Notes: a model not told the origin generated them from the letters alone. DNA of 64,000 nt from Streptomyces sp. FIT100 (GCF_024584805.1 NZ_CP075715.1:1042001-1106000), one strand, 5' to 3'. Shown: positions 17,354 through 26,273, counted from the stretch's first letter. Numbers and translations: made by a program.

Positions 17354-17826
17354 CTGCGTCACCTCCGCGGAGCCGGCCCGCCGGCGCACGCAGCCAGGGG
17401 GTGCCCGGCAGCACCTCACGGCCTGCCGGCCCCGGCACGAGATCGCCCGGCGGCGGTTCCCGGCCCTTGCCGCCGCCGGGTCCTCGGCACGACCGCGTGC
17501 CGCGCGTCCACGCAGACGAGAGCGGCGCCCAGCCTGGTGGCGGCGGCAAGGCGGGTGGAGGCCGGGCACATCGTCCGCCTCTCGATCGTCGCGGCGCGGG
17601 CCGCGTACCGCTGGGCCACTGCCGCACACAGCTGCGCGCACCATCGCGCGACCGGCCGCCGCGGGGTACCGGTCCCCCTCCGGCTCCCCCGGCCGTACGT
17701 TCCGCGCGCTGCGGCAGGGCGGGATCGCGGCCCCGAACGGGCCGCGGGCAAGCGGGCGTTCGAGGAGTTCCCGGCCGAGCGGAACGGCGGGCCGGCCGAG
17801 CGGCGGATGCGGACCGGAGGGCCCGG
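17354..17826. other. Gene-free stretch behind the orphan promoter
   Basis: About 470 bp with no convincing gene. Short open frames exist on both strands (for example a plus-strand frame ending at 17830), but they are Arg/Ala/Pro-rich and have no ribosome binding site or recognisable domain. No GH18 or carbohydrate-binding fragment could be found by eye. Confidence 0.6.
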
Positions 17827-18978
17827 CTAGCGGACCGGCGAGTAGAGGTCGTCCTGGGCCGCGTCGCGCGCCGAGAGCAGGGCGCCGTGGAGCACGCCCG
17901 CGCCGCCGAGTCCGCCCGCACGTACCTCCGTGTGCAGCGGCGAGAGCTCGTTCATCCGGCGCGCCACCCGGTCGGCGAGCGCCGGCCCGCCCGCGTGGCC
18001 GATCTCGCCGCCGAGCACCACACAGCCCGGATCGAGTACGGCGACGGCCGCGGCGGCCCCGATGGCGATGCGCTCGGCCAGGGCGTCGAGGAAGGCCGGG
18101 GGGCCGTCGGCGGCCGCCGCCCCGACCATCGCGACCGCGTCGCCCTTCAGGCCGTGGCGCTCGCCGAGTGCGGCGACGGCCGCCCCGCCCGCCAGCGAGT
18201 GGAAGCCGCCGTCGCAGCCGTCCCTCCCCGGCAGGCCGCCGGTGCCGGGGACCGGGAGGAAGCCGATCTCACCGGCGCCGCCCGAGGCGCCGCGGCGGAT
18301 GCGGCCGTCGAGGAAGAGCGCGGCACCGACGCCCTGGCCGAGCCAGAGGAGGACGAAGGTGTCGCGGTCGCGCGCGGCGCCGACGCGCTGCTCCGCGACC
18401 GCGGCCAGATTGGTCTCGTTCTCCACCAGCACGGTGGCGGGGAGGCGCTCCTGGAGCGCGGCGACGAGCCGCCGGTGCCAGGCGGGCAGCCCTGTGGTGT
18501 CCCGCAGTTCGCCGCTGGCCGGGTCGATGAGGCCCGGCGCGCCGATGCCGACGCTGTGCAGCCGCGCCACTCCGGCGTCGCGGGCCGTGCGTTCCAGCAG
18601 GGCGACGGCCCGCTCGACGGCCGGTTCCGTGCCGGTGTCGCTGCCGATCGGGAGCGTCGCGTCGGCGAGCGTCGTGCCGAGCAGGTCCGCGACCACGACC
18701 GAGACGCCCTGGGTCCGCATATCGAGGGCCGCCAGATGGGCGCGGTCGGCAACGATCCCGTACAGGCGCGCGTTCGGGCCGCGGCGCTGCTCGCCCGCCT
18801 CGCCCACGATCCGGATCAGCCCCGCGCCCTGGAGCCGCTCGACGAGGTCGGCGACGGACGGCCGGGAGAGTCCGGTCAGGGACTTCAGCTGACCTGCCGT
18901 CAACGGGCCCTCGTCCTGGAGGAGTCGCAGGGCGAGCCGGTCGTTGATGGCCCTGGCGGTGCTCGGGGATGCGGGCAT
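17827..18978 (-). CDS. ROK-family transcriptional regulator
   Basis: The 383-residue protein has an N-terminal winged helix-turn-helix (LTAGQLKSLTGLSRPSVADL, about 25-75). A ROK domain follows, with VVADLLGTTLAD phosphate-1-like and IGAPGLID segments, ENETNLAAVAE, and GEIGFLPV. The zinc-type ROK cysteine motif is altered to GGLPGRDGCDGGFHSLAGG, so zinc ligation may be incomplete. It is divergent from an MFS transporter with a clear palindrome in between, so it probably represses that exporter/importer in response to a sugar-like ligand. Confidence 0.85.
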   Translation of the reverse strand: MPASPSTARAINDRLALRLLQDEGPLTAGQLKSLTGLSRPSVADLVERLQGAGLIRIVGEAGEQRRGPNARLYGIVADRAHLAALDMRTQGVSVVVADLLGTTLADATLPIGSDTGTEPAVERAVALLERTARDAGVARLHSVGIGAPGLIDPASGELRDTTGLPAWHRRLVAALQERLPATVLVENETNLAAVAEQRVGAARDRDTFVLLWLGQGVGAALFLDGRIRRGASGGAGEIGFLPVPGTGGLPGRDGCDGGFHSLAGGAAVAALGERHGLKGDAVAMVGAAAADGPPAFLDALAERIAIGAAAAVAVLDPGCVVLGGEIGHAGGPALADRVARRMNELSPLHTEVRAGGLGGAGVLHGALLSARDAAQDDLYSPVR

Positions 18979-19001
18979 GCCGGAATCCTTCCAGACCTAT
19001 T

Positions 19002-19022
19002 TATCAGGCAGGGTTCCTGATA
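19002..19022. promoter_or_regulatory. Palindromic operator between ROK regulator and MFS gene
   Basis: TATCAGG (19002-19008) and CCTGATA (19016-19022) are perfect inverted repeats with a 7-bp spacer. They lie in an AT-rich island of an otherwise GC-rich region, 24 bp from the ROK start and 45 bp from the MFS start. The site is well placed to control both divergent genes. Confidence 0.65.
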
Positions 19023-19067
19023 GTTTACGCTCGACCACGACCGTGGCTCAGGGGAGGATGAACAGCA

Positions 19068-20264
19068 ATGCCCATCGCGCGACTGGTCCGGGCCCGGTAC
19101 GCCGTGGCCGCCGTCTTCTGCGTCCACGGCGCCGTCACCGGCAGCTTCGCCACCCGCGTCCCGTGGATCCAGGACCACGCGGGGGTCGGCGCCGGCCTGC
19201 TCGGCGTGGCGCTCGCGTTCCCCGCGATCGGTGCGTCCGTCGCGATGCCGCTAGCCGGGGCGATCAGCCACCGCTTCGGCGCGCGCACCGCGCTGCGCGG
19301 ACTGCTCGCGCTGTGGACGCTGGCGCTTTCGCTCCCGGCGCTGGCGCCGAACGTGTACGCGCTCTGCGCGGCGCTGTTCGTGTTCGGTGCGACGGCGGGG
19401 ATGTCGGACGTCGCGATGAACGCGCTCGGCGTCGAGGTCGAGAACCGGCTGGACCGCTCCATCATGTCCAGCCTGCACGGCATGTGGAGCGTGGGCGCCC
19501 TGATCGGCTCCGCGGGCGGCACGCTCGCCGCGCACCTGGGCAGCGACGCACGTATCCACCATCTGCTCGCCTCCGCCGTGCTCACCGTGGCCGGGCTCCT
19601 GGCCTGCCAGGGTGTGCTGGACCTACGCAGCACGCCGGACGAGGAGCCCCCGCCGCGGTTCGCGCTGCCGCCGCGCTCGGCAGTGATCATCGGTGCGATC
19701 GGGTTCTGCGGGGTGTTCGCGGAGGGCGCCAGCCTGGACTGGTCCGCGGTGTACCTGCGGGACGAGCTCGATGCGTCGGCGGGGCTCGCGGCCGCGTCCA
19801 CCACCGCGTTCGCGCTGACCATGGCGGTGGCCCGGCTGGTCGGGGACCGGGTCGTGGACCGCTTCGGTGCGGTCCGCACGGTCCGCGTCGGAGGCGTGCT
19901 GGCGACGGCCGGCGGCGTCCTGGTCGTGCTGGCGCCGCACCCTGCGGCGGCGATGGCGGGGTTCGGGTGCATCGGCCTCGGCATCGCCGTGGTCGTGCCG
20001 CTGGCCTTCGCCGCGGCGGGGCGGACCGGGACGAACCCGAGCCTGGCGATCGCGGGGGTCGCGACGATCACGTACACCTCGGGGCTGGTCGCGCCGTCGG
20101 CGATCGGAGGGATCGCGGATCTGACGTCGCTGGTCGTGTCGTTCGGCCTGGTGACGGTGCTGGCGTTCGGGCTCGTGCTGGGAGCGGGGGTGCTGCGGGG
20201 CAGCGCTCGTGACGGCGCGGTGCCCAGCCCGGCTCGTGAGTCGGCGCCGGAGCTTCGGAGCTAG
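19068..20264 (+). CDS. MFS transporter (YbjJ-like)
   Basis: The 398-residue membrane protein begins MPIARLVRARYAVAAVFCVH and has loop 2-3 motif GAISHRFGARTALRG. It also carries the SDVAMNALGVEVE and SSLHGMWSVGAL motifs typical of the YbjJ/FucP-related MFS group. GGGAGGATG-like ribosome binding lies about 14 bases upstream of ATG 19068. It is paired divergently with a ROK regulator, so a sugar or sugar-derivative substrate is plausible. Its stop codon TAG lies inside the left inverted repeat of a MITE-like element, so the natural C-terminus may have been altered by insertion (tail PSPARESAPELRS). Confidence 0.85.
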   Translation: MPIARLVRARYAVAAVFCVHGAVTGSFATRVPWIQDHAGVGAGLLGVALAFPAIGASVAMPLAGAISHRFGARTALRGLLALWTLALSLPALAPNVYALCAALFVFGATAGMSDVAMNALGVEVENRLDRSIMSSLHGMWSVGALIGSAGGTLAAHLGSDARIHHLLASAVLTVAGLLACQGVLDLRSTPDEEPPPRFALPPRSAVIIGAIGFCGVFAEGASLDWSAVYLRDELDASAGLAAASTTAFALTMAVARLVGDRVVDRFGAVRTVRVGGVLATAGGVLVVLAPHPAAAMAGFGCIGLGIAVVVPLAFAAAGRTGTNPSLAIAGVATITYTSGLVAPSAIGGIADLTSLVVSFGLVTVLAFGLVLGAGVLRGSARDGAVPSPARESAPELRS

Positions 20265-20480
20265 GCCCTGTCGTTCGGATCAGGCCGGATCAGCGAACGG
20301 CCCGCCGCGGAGCGGCCGATGTCACAGCGGCGCGTGCAGCTGCAAGGCGGACCAAGAAGTCGACGCGGTGGGGGCACCTCCCGTACCCGAAGGGCTACGG
20401 CGGAGTCGGCGACCGACGACAACGCAGCAGATGCGCGCGCCGGACACGCGAACCCGGCAAGCTCCGATCGACAGGGCCTA
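20262..20480. mobile_element. MITE-like element with 18-bp terminal inverted repeats
   Basis: TAGGCCCTGTCGTTCGGA (20262-20279) and TCCGATCGACAGGGCCTA (20463-20480) are inverted repeats with a single mismatch. They bound a 219-bp segment with no transposase. TA stands at both outer ends, consistent with TA target duplication as in IS630/Tc1-like elements. It overlaps the stop codon of the MFS gene. Confidence 0.5.
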
Positions 20481-20636
20481 CGGAGTGTCTTCGATCGTCC
20501 GCCCCGAGGGCGGGCCCGGCGGCGCCTGGTGCGTGCGATCGCAAAGCGGAGGAAGGAGTCCATGCGGTGGGGGCACCTCCCGTGCCCGAAGGGCTACGGG
20601 GGTGGGGGCACCTCCCAGGCGCGAGCTCTGGGGGAG
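20332..20636. repeat. Dispersed REP-like repeats, two 69-bp copies plus a hairpin
   Basis: Segments 20332-20400 and 20531-20599 are the same length and differ at about 11 of 69 positions; both end GTGGGGGCACCTCCC followed by CCCGAAGGGCTACGG. A third partial copy (20600-20636) carries the hairpin CTCCCAG...CTGGGGGAG. This text is familiar as an intergenic repeat in Streptomyces genomes. The first copy lies inside the MITE-like element, the second outside. Nothing else is seen in 20481-20813 except a probable permease leader. Confidence 0.6.
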
Positions 20637-20813
20637 CGTGCCAGACGCCGCCGGGGAGACGAGACTGTGAAGACACGACCGAGGGCGCGGCGTGTCCGAA
20701 CTTCGGGGCTGCGTCCCTGAAGTACGGACGAGGCACGGGGCGCAAGCAGAAGCGGACCTCTACGTTCCCCTTACCATTGCGGGGATCCCCAGAGCCTCGG
20801 AAGTGGAGCCCGT

Positions 20814-22220
20814 ATGAACCTCGGCGTGCGCTGGACCCTGCACGGCGACGGACGAACACCCGCCCCCGGGGCTGTCGTACGGCCCGACGAACGGCTCTCG
20901 TGGCCGCGCACGGCCGGGCTCGGGGCCCAGCACGTGGTGGCGATGTTCGGCGCGTCGTTCGTGGCGCCGGTGCTCATGGGGCTGGATCCGAACCTCGCGA
21001 TCATGATGTCCGGCATCGCGACGATGATCTTCCTGCTGGCGACGCGCGGCCGGATCCCGAGCTATCTGGGCTGCTCGCTCTCGTTCGTCGGTGTGGCGGC
21101 GGCGATCCGCGCGACCGGCGGCGACAGCGCCACCGTCACCGGCGCGGTCCTGGTCGTCGGTGCGGCGCTCTTCCTCGCGGGGCTCGCTGTGCAGCGGTTC
21201 GGCGCGCGGATCATCCACGCCGCGATGCCGCCGATCGTGACCGGCGCCGTCGTCATGCTCATCGGCTTCAACCTCGCGCCGGTCACGGCCGCGACGTACT
21301 GGCCGCAGGACCAGTGGACGGCGTTGCTGGTGATGCTGTTCACCGGCCTCGCCGTGGTCTGTCTGCGCGGCTTCTGGTCGCGTATCGCGATCTTCCTCGG
21401 GCTGATCTTCGGCTACGCGGTCTCCTGGCTCTTCGACCGGATCTTCGGGAAGATCCACTCCACCGCTGGTGGGCCCGAGGCGGTGGACCACTGGCGGCTC
21501 GATCTCTCCGGTGTCGCCAAGGCCGACTGGATCGGCCTGCCGAGCTTCCACGCCCCGGCCTTCGAGTGGTCGGCGATCCTGGTCGCGCTGCCGGTCGTCA
21601 TCGCGCTGATCGCGGAGAACGCCGGACACGTCAAGGCCGTCGGCGAGATGACCGGCGACCCGCTCGACGACAAGCTCGGCACCGCCATCGCTGCCGACGG
21701 CGCCGCCTCGATGCTGTCGACGGCCGTGGGCGGCCCGCCCAACACCACGTACTCCGAGAACATCGGCGTCATGGCCGCCACGCGCGTCTACTCCACCGCC
21801 GCCTATTGGGCCGCGGCGGGCTTCGCCCTCCTCTTCGGGCTCTGCCCCAAGTTCGGCGCGGTGGTCGCCGCGATCCCGGGCGGGGTGCTGGGCGGGATCA
21901 CCGTGATCCTCTACGGCATGATCGGCCTGCTCGGCGCGCAGATCTGGATCAACGCCAAGGTGGACCTGCGCAATCCGCTCAACCTCGTCCCGGCCGCCGC
22001 GGGCATCATCATCGGCGTCGGCGGCGTCAGCCTGAAGTTCACCGAGCACTTCGAACTCAGCGGCATCGCCCTCGGCACGATCGTCGTCATCACCGGCTAT
22101 CACGTGCTGCGCGCCTTCGCGCCCGCGCATCTCAAGCCGCAGGAGCCGCTGCTCGACGCGGGCACGTCCGCCTACGACAGCGGGGAGCCCGGCGGCGATC
22201 AGCCCGTCGCCAGGTCATAG
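20814..22220 (+). CDS. uraA: Uracil-xanthine permease (NCS2 family)
   Basis: The 468-residue membrane transporter has the UraA signatures: VALPVVIALIAENAGHVKAV with the substrate-binding Glu, and GGPPNTTYSENIGVMAATRV with the second conserved Glu. GAQHVVAMFGASFVAPVL in the first segment is also typical. It imports uracil (or related nucleobase) by proton symport across the plasma membrane. ATG 20814 was chosen, with GGAAG-type ribosome binding about ten bases upstream. It is a single-gene unit in this window; the pyr operon is 36 kb away. Confidence 0.9.
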   Translation: MNLGVRWTLHGDGRTPAPGAVVRPDERLSWPRTAGLGAQHVVAMFGASFVAPVLMGLDPNLAIMMSGIATMIFLLATRGRIPSYLGCSLSFVGVAAAIRATGGDSATVTGAVLVVGAALFLAGLAVQRFGARIIHAAMPPIVTGAVVMLIGFNLAPVTAATYWPQDQWTALLVMLFTGLAVVCLRGFWSRIAIFLGLIFGYAVSWLFDRIFGKIHSTAGGPEAVDHWRLDLSGVAKADWIGLPSFHAPAFEWSAILVALPVVIALIAENAGHVKAVGEMTGDPLDDKLGTAIAADGAASMLSTAVGGPPNTTYSENIGVMAATRVYSTAAYWAAAGFALLFGLCPKFGAVVAAIPGGVLGGITVILYGMIGLLGAQIWINAKVDLRNPLNLVPAAAGIIIGVGGVSLKFTEHFELSGIALGTIVVITGYHVLRAFAPAHLKPQEPLLDAGTSAYDSGEPGGDQPVARS

Positions 22221-22277
22221 GCGTACTCGGGGCGAAGCTGCCCGCCGGTCGCGGAGAGCAGTCCGGCGACCGTGCCC

Positions 22278-22346
22278 GCGGCCACCACCGCCGCGGCCAC
22301 CACCGCCGAGGCCGCCACCGCCGAGGCCGCCACCGCCGAGGCCGCC
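22278..22346. repeat. 15-bp tandem repeat array
   Basis: Five units, the last partial: two of GCGGCCACCACCGCC (22278-22307), two of GAGGCCGCCACCGCC (22308-22337), then GAGGCCGCC. It lies in the 342-bp gap after the uracil permease. No coding sequence is supported here. Confidence 0.75.
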
Positions 22347-22356
22347 CCGCGGCCGG

Positions 22357-22438
22357 CACACCGCGGCGTACGCACACGACGGCGCGCGGCCCGGCGGCGC
22401 CGGGCGGTCCGCTCCGCCCGCCGCGGTGTGCGTACGCC
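22357..22438. repeat. Overlapping inverted repeats with alternative pairing
   Basis: CACACCGCGG (22357-22366) pairs with CCGCGGTGTG (22421-22430), while GGCGTACGCACAC (22365-22377) pairs perfectly with GTGTGCGTACGCC (22426-22438). The two pairings share bases and are mutually exclusive. The intervening 48 bases are Gly/Cys-rich in GC only and not coding. Confidence 0.6.
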
Positions 22439-22562
22439 TGACCTGCCCGGCATCGGCGCTCCCCTCCCCCGACAGGCCGCTCCAGTCCGATTTGTTCCCC
22501 CGTTCCGGGGAAGCGGGGTCCTGGCGGCACTCGCCCGAGCCCAGGACTGGGACGCTGCCCCC

Positions 22563-23279
22563 ATGGGTCAGATCGAGCAGTCGACGGCGGCGCCGGTGCC
22601 GAGGACGGACGCCGTGCGCCCCTCGCTCGGCGCGGTGGTCGAGCGGATGTGTGGACTCCGCTCGGGCTGGCCGGCGACGGACGGGGTCGCGGTCTTCAAC
22701 CGCGTGTACCTGTCCGTCACGGAGGAGCTCGGCCGGCGCATCGACCGAGGCGAGTTCCCGGACCGGCGGGCCGCGGTGACGCTGGACGTGCTCTTCGCCG
22801 AGCGCTATCTCTCCGCCGTCGCCACGGCCGTCGAGGGCGGCCGGCCGCCCGCCTGCTGGCGTCCGCTCTTCCAGTACCGGCGTCATCCGGGCGTACGCCC
22901 GCTGCAGTTCGCCATGGCCGGGATCAATGCGCACATCGGGCACGATCTGGCACTGGCGGTCGTGGACACCTGTCGTACGCTCGACTGCGAACCGCCGCAT
23001 CTCGAGGGGGCGTTCGAGCATGTGGGCGAGGTCCTCACGTTGCTGGAGGAACGCATCCGCGAGGATCTGATGCCTGGGCCCGATCTGCTGGAGATCGCCG
23101 ATCCGCTCACCCATCTGCTGGGCTCCTGGAGCCTGGAGCGGGCGAGGGACGCCGCCTGGTCGGCGGCCCGGCTGCTCTGGCGCATGCGGGAACTCCCCGG
23201 ACTGGCCGACGAGTTCACCGAGCGGCTGGACACCGGCGTCGGGCTCGTCGGGCGCTGCATGCTCACCCCCTGGCCCTGA
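22563..23279 (+). CDS. DUF5995-like conserved protein
   Basis: The 238-residue, mostly helical soluble protein contains GVAVFNRVYLSVTEEL, FPDRRAAVTLDVLFAERYL and the His/Asn-bearing QFAMAGINAHIGHDLALAVVDT. These match a conserved actinobacterial family of unknown function that I recall as DUF5995. ATG 22563 is the family-like start. No catalytic role is established; conserved His and Asp in AHIGHD hint at metal binding. It is followed 61 bp later by an F420-type oxidoreductase on the same strand. Confidence 0.7.
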   Translation: MGQIEQSTAAPVPRTDAVRPSLGAVVERMCGLRSGWPATDGVAVFNRVYLSVTEELGRRIDRGEFPDRRAAVTLDVLFAERYLSAVATAVEGGRPPACWRPLFQYRRHPGVRPLQFAMAGINAHIGHDLALAVVDTCRTLDCEPPHLEGAFEHVGEVLTLLEERIREDLMPGPDLLEIADPLTHLLGSWSLERARDAAWSAARLLWRMRELPGLADEFTERLDTGVGLVGRCMLTPWP

Positions 23280-23340
23280 CCCCAGCGCGGGCGCCGGTGC
23301 CGGCCCCGAACCCGACGCAATGGATGCGAAGGAGTGCAAC

Positions 23341-24270
23341 ATGACGATCCGGCTCGGACTCGGGCTCCCGCAGATGCGGCAGTACGACATCGGCCGCGAC
23401 ATCCCCGCGGTGGCGAGGGCGGCCGAGGAGACCGGCTACGACAGCCTGTGGGTGTTCGAGCGAGTGATCTTCCCCGAGCCCGCGACGCAAGGGCTGTACG
23501 GCATCCCGGGCCGCCCATGGCCCGACCAGTACCGCGACGTCGCCGAGCCGACGGTGTCGCTGGCCCTGGCGGCGGCCGTGACCGGCCGGGCGAGGCTCGG
23601 CACGAGCGTGCTGATCGCCCCGCTCCACATCCCCTTCCAGCTGGCGCGGACACTCGCCACCCTCGACGCGAGCAGCGGTGGCCGCGTCGTCGCCGGCTTC
23701 GGCACCGGCTGGTCCCTCGACGAGTACGCGGCCGCGGGAGTGGCGCCGTTCGAGCGGCGCGGCGCGGTGCTGGACGAGCTGCTCGACGTGTGCCGGGCCG
23801 TGTGGGGCCCGGACCCGGTCGCGTACGAGGGCGAACTGACGACCATCGCGCCGTCCGTCGTCGGGCCCAAGCCCGCCCGGCCCATCCCCGTCCTGCTGCC
23901 GGCGAACAGCCCCAAGGCCGCACGCCGCGTCGTCGACCGGGCCGACGGCTGGCTGCCGGTGGCGATGGGCCCGCAGAGGCTGGCCGACGAGTGGCGGCGG
24001 CTCCAGGACCTGGCGGCCGAGCGCGGCCGTGAGCGGCCCCTCCTGGTCTCGGTCCGTGCCAACGCGCGGTACCGGGCGAAGCCGTTCGACGGCCGCGACC
24101 GGCAGCCGTTCCACGGCAGCGTGGACCAGATCGTCGAGGACCTGGTGGCCCATGTCGCGCCCGGTCTCGACGACTTCCACCTCGATCTGCAGGGCACCAC
24201 GAGGGACGCGGAGGAGCTCAAGGACGTCGCGGCGGCGGTGTACGCGGGCGTGCGGGCCGCGGGCGTCTGA
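23341..24270 (+). CDS. LLM-class F420-dependent oxidoreductase
   Basis: The 309-residue protein has the luciferase-like TIM-barrel pattern: IRLGLGLPQM at the N-terminus, ETGYDSLWVFERV, LGTSVLIAPLHIPFQLARTL and GRVVAGFGTGWSLDEY. The TIGR03619-like group uses F420 as hydride carrier, an abundant cofactor in Streptomyces. ATG 23341 has AAGGAG eight bases upstream; an ATG at 23320 would place that site inside the gene. The substrate is unknown. A repeat and a strong hairpin follow. Confidence 0.85.
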   Translation: MTIRLGLGLPQMRQYDIGRDIPAVARAAEETGYDSLWVFERVIFPEPATQGLYGIPGRPWPDQYRDVAEPTVSLALAAAVTGRARLGTSVLIAPLHIPFQLARTLATLDASSGGRVVAGFGTGWSLDEYAAAGVAPFERRGAVLDELLDVCRAVWGPDPVAYEGELTTIAPSVVGPKPARPIPVLLPANSPKAARRVVDRADGWLPVAMGPQRLADEWRRLQDLAAERGRERPLLVSVRANARYRAKPFDGRDRQPFHGSVDQIVEDLVAHVAPGLDDFHLDLQGTTRDAEELKDVAAAVYAGVRAAGV

Positions 24271-24340
24271 CCGGGCACCGGGCGTCTGACCGGGCAGCGG
24301 TGCGACGGACGTCCGACGCCCGTCCGACGGACGTCCGACG
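24261..24340. repeat. Short direct and palindromic repeats
   Basis: GGGCGTCTGACCGGGCA occurs at 24261-24277 (containing the oxidoreductase stop codon) and again at 24280-24296. CGACGGACGTCCGACG occurs at 24303-24318 and 24325-24340, each with the 10-bp palindrome CGGACGTCCG. The array is non-coding. Confidence 0.7.
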
Positions 24341-24390
24341 GGCATCTGACGGGCGCGGGTGCGCGACGGGCCGTCCGCGGGCGTACGAGA

Positions 24391-24427
24391 GCCGCCGTCC
24401 GGCCGGGGTTACCGGCCGGACGGCGGC
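24391..24427. terminator. Strong bidirectional hairpin
   Basis: GCCGCCGTCCGGCCGG (24391-24406) pairs perfectly with 24412-24427 across loop GGTTA. It lies between the convergent F420-type oxidoreductase and amine oxidase genes. The 16-bp stem is the strongest hairpin I found in the window; there is no T-tract. Confidence 0.75.
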
Positions 24428-24541
24428 TGAGGTGACCACCCGGGGCCGGCCGGATCACGGGCGGCGGCGGGGGTACGTTCACGGCGGACCGGCATCGCCG
24501 GTCCGTTCGGGCTCACCCAGGGCGAACTGGACCTCGAAGAA

Positions 24542-26236
24542 TCAGTCCTCGGGAAGCTCCACCGGGGCGATCTCGTCGAAGACGTCACCGGGGCCGGGGT
24601 TGGTGGAGTCGGTCGCGCCACCGAAGTGGTGCATGACGCCCCACACCGCGTTGAGAGCCGTCTGCACCGCGCCCTCGGCCCAGCCGGCCGTCCAGGAGAT
24701 GTCGTCGCCCGCGAGGAAGATGCCTCGCTTGTCGGCGGGCAGCCGGTCCTGCATGAAGTGGGTGAACAGGCGCCGCTGGTAGCGGTAGTGGCCCGGCAGG
24801 TTGGCCTTGAACGCGCCCATGAAGTAGGGCTCGTTCTCCCAGGACACGGTCACCGGGTTGCCGATGATGTGCTTGCGGATGTCGACCTTCGGGTAGATCT
24901 CGCCGAGCGACTTGAGCATGACCTCCATGCGCTCGTTCGCGGACAGCGGCAGCCACTTGAGGCTGTCGTCGCACCACGTGTACGAGAGGCAGATGACGGC
25001 CGGCTTGTCGGGGCCCTCGTCCAGGAGATAGGTGCCGCGGGTCATGCGGTCGGTGAGCGTCATCGACATGACGTCCCGGCCGGTCTGCTCGTCCTTGTCC
25101 AGCCAGAAGGGCCGGTCGACGGGGACGAAGAGCTTGCTGGACTCCATGTAGTGGGTCCGCTCCATCGCCGTCCAGTGGTCGATGGGGAAGAGCGAGTCGT
25201 CGCACGCGATCTTGGACAGCAGCATCCACGACTGGGCGGTGAAGATCGCCGCCTGGTAGGTGCGGATGTCGCCGGTCGCGTCGGTGACGGTGATCCGGTT
25301 GCCGGCGGTGCGGTGCAGCCGGGTCACGGCGGGCCGCGGCGCGCCGTCGTGCAGCGTGGCGAGGGAGGTGCCCTGGGCCCAGTGGACGATCTTCTCGGGC
25401 TCGCGCTCCCACAGCCGCAGCGGCAGCTGCTGGGAGCCGCCGACGATGCCGCGGTGGTGGTCGTCGGCCTCGGTGTAGACGACGCGGAGGATCTCCAGGA
25501 TGGAGTTGGGGAAGTCGGTGTCCCAGCCGCCGGTGCCGAAGCCGACCTGGCCGAAGATCTCGCGGTGCCGGAAGGACTTGAAGGCCTCGGAGTCGCAGAG
25601 GAACCCGTAGAAGGTCTGGTTGTCGAGCTTCTCGACGAGCTTCGCCCAGATCTCGCGGATGCGCGGGACGTCGCGCTCGCGCATGGCGCGGTTCATGTCG
25701 GAGAAGTCCGCGCCCTCCTCCAGGCAGGCGTTCCACGCGTTCATCACGTCGCGGTAGACCTGCGGCAGGTCGTCGATGGTCTCCGCGTAGTGCGACTCGC
25801 CCTTGAGGTCGACGACGGTCGACGGGGTGGACTCGGCGAGCGGGTTGGGGAACGGCCGGGTCTCCAGGCCCACCAGGTCGATGTAGTGCTGGAGTGCGGT
25901 CGAGGAGGGCGGGAAGCGCATGGCGCCCATCTCGGCCGTCAGCTCGTCGGTGCCGGTGCCCTCGAAGCCGACCGTGCGGAGCCGGCCGCCGATCTGGTCC
26001 GCCTCGTAGACGACGGGCTTGAGGCCCATCTTCATCAGCTCGTACGCGGCGATGATGCCGGAGAGCCCGCCGCCGATGACGGCGACCTCGGTGCCGTGCC
26101 CGGTCGCGGGTATCTGGCCGAGGCCGGCCGGGTGGGCGAGGAAGTCGTCGTACGCGTACGGGAAGTCCGGCCCGAACATGGTGATGGGCGGCTGCGCGTC
26201 GGAGTGCGGGACGGCGGTGGGCACCGTGGACGTCAT
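24542..26236 (-). CDS. Flavin monoamine oxidase family protein
   Basis: The 564-residue FAD enzyme has dinucleotide-binding GGGLSG at 55-60, acidic ribose-binding residue in VVYEADQIGGRLRT, and a C-terminal FAD segment IFLAGDDISWTAGWAEGAVQT. These fit the amine oxidase/L-amino acid oxidase/tryptophan 2-monooxygenase group. No signal peptide is visible, so it is cytosolic. It follows a nitrilase-type gene by 37 bp in the same direction. With the Lrp regulator and permease next door, the likely job is oxidative breakdown of an amine or amino acid; an oxidase plus amidase pair is reminiscent of indole-3-acetamide type routes, but substrate is not shown. Confidence 0.88.
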   Translation of the reverse strand: MTSTVPTAVPHSDAQPPITMFGPDFPYAYDDFLAHPAGLGQIPATGHGTEVAVIGGGLSGIIAAYELMKMGLKPVVYEADQIGGRLRTVGFEGTGTDELTAEMGAMRFPPSSTALQHYIDLVGLETRPFPNPLAESTPSTVVDLKGESHYAETIDDLPQVYRDVMNAWNACLEEGADFSDMNRAMRERDVPRIREIWAKLVEKLDNQTFYGFLCDSEAFKSFRHREIFGQVGFGTGGWDTDFPNSILEILRVVYTEADDHHRGIVGGSQQLPLRLWEREPEKIVHWAQGTSLATLHDGAPRPAVTRLHRTAGNRITVTDATGDIRTYQAAIFTAQSWMLLSKIACDDSLFPIDHWTAMERTHYMESSKLFVPVDRPFWLDKDEQTGRDVMSMTLTDRMTRGTYLLDEGPDKPAVICLSYTWCDDSLKWLPLSANERMEVMLKSLGEIYPKVDIRKHIIGNPVTVSWENEPYFMGAFKANLPGHYRYQRRLFTHFMQDRLPADKRGIFLAGDDISWTAGWAEGAVQTALNAVWGVMHHFGGATDSTNPGPGDVFDEIAPVELPED

Positions 26237-26273
26237 GGGGCTCTGGCTCCTGCTGTTCTGGCGTGCTGCGGGG

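Noticed and set aside
17537..17830. Short plus-strand frame after the orphan promoter
   Set aside because: No ribosome binding site, Arg/Ala-rich without any chitinase or other domain; not supported as a gene.
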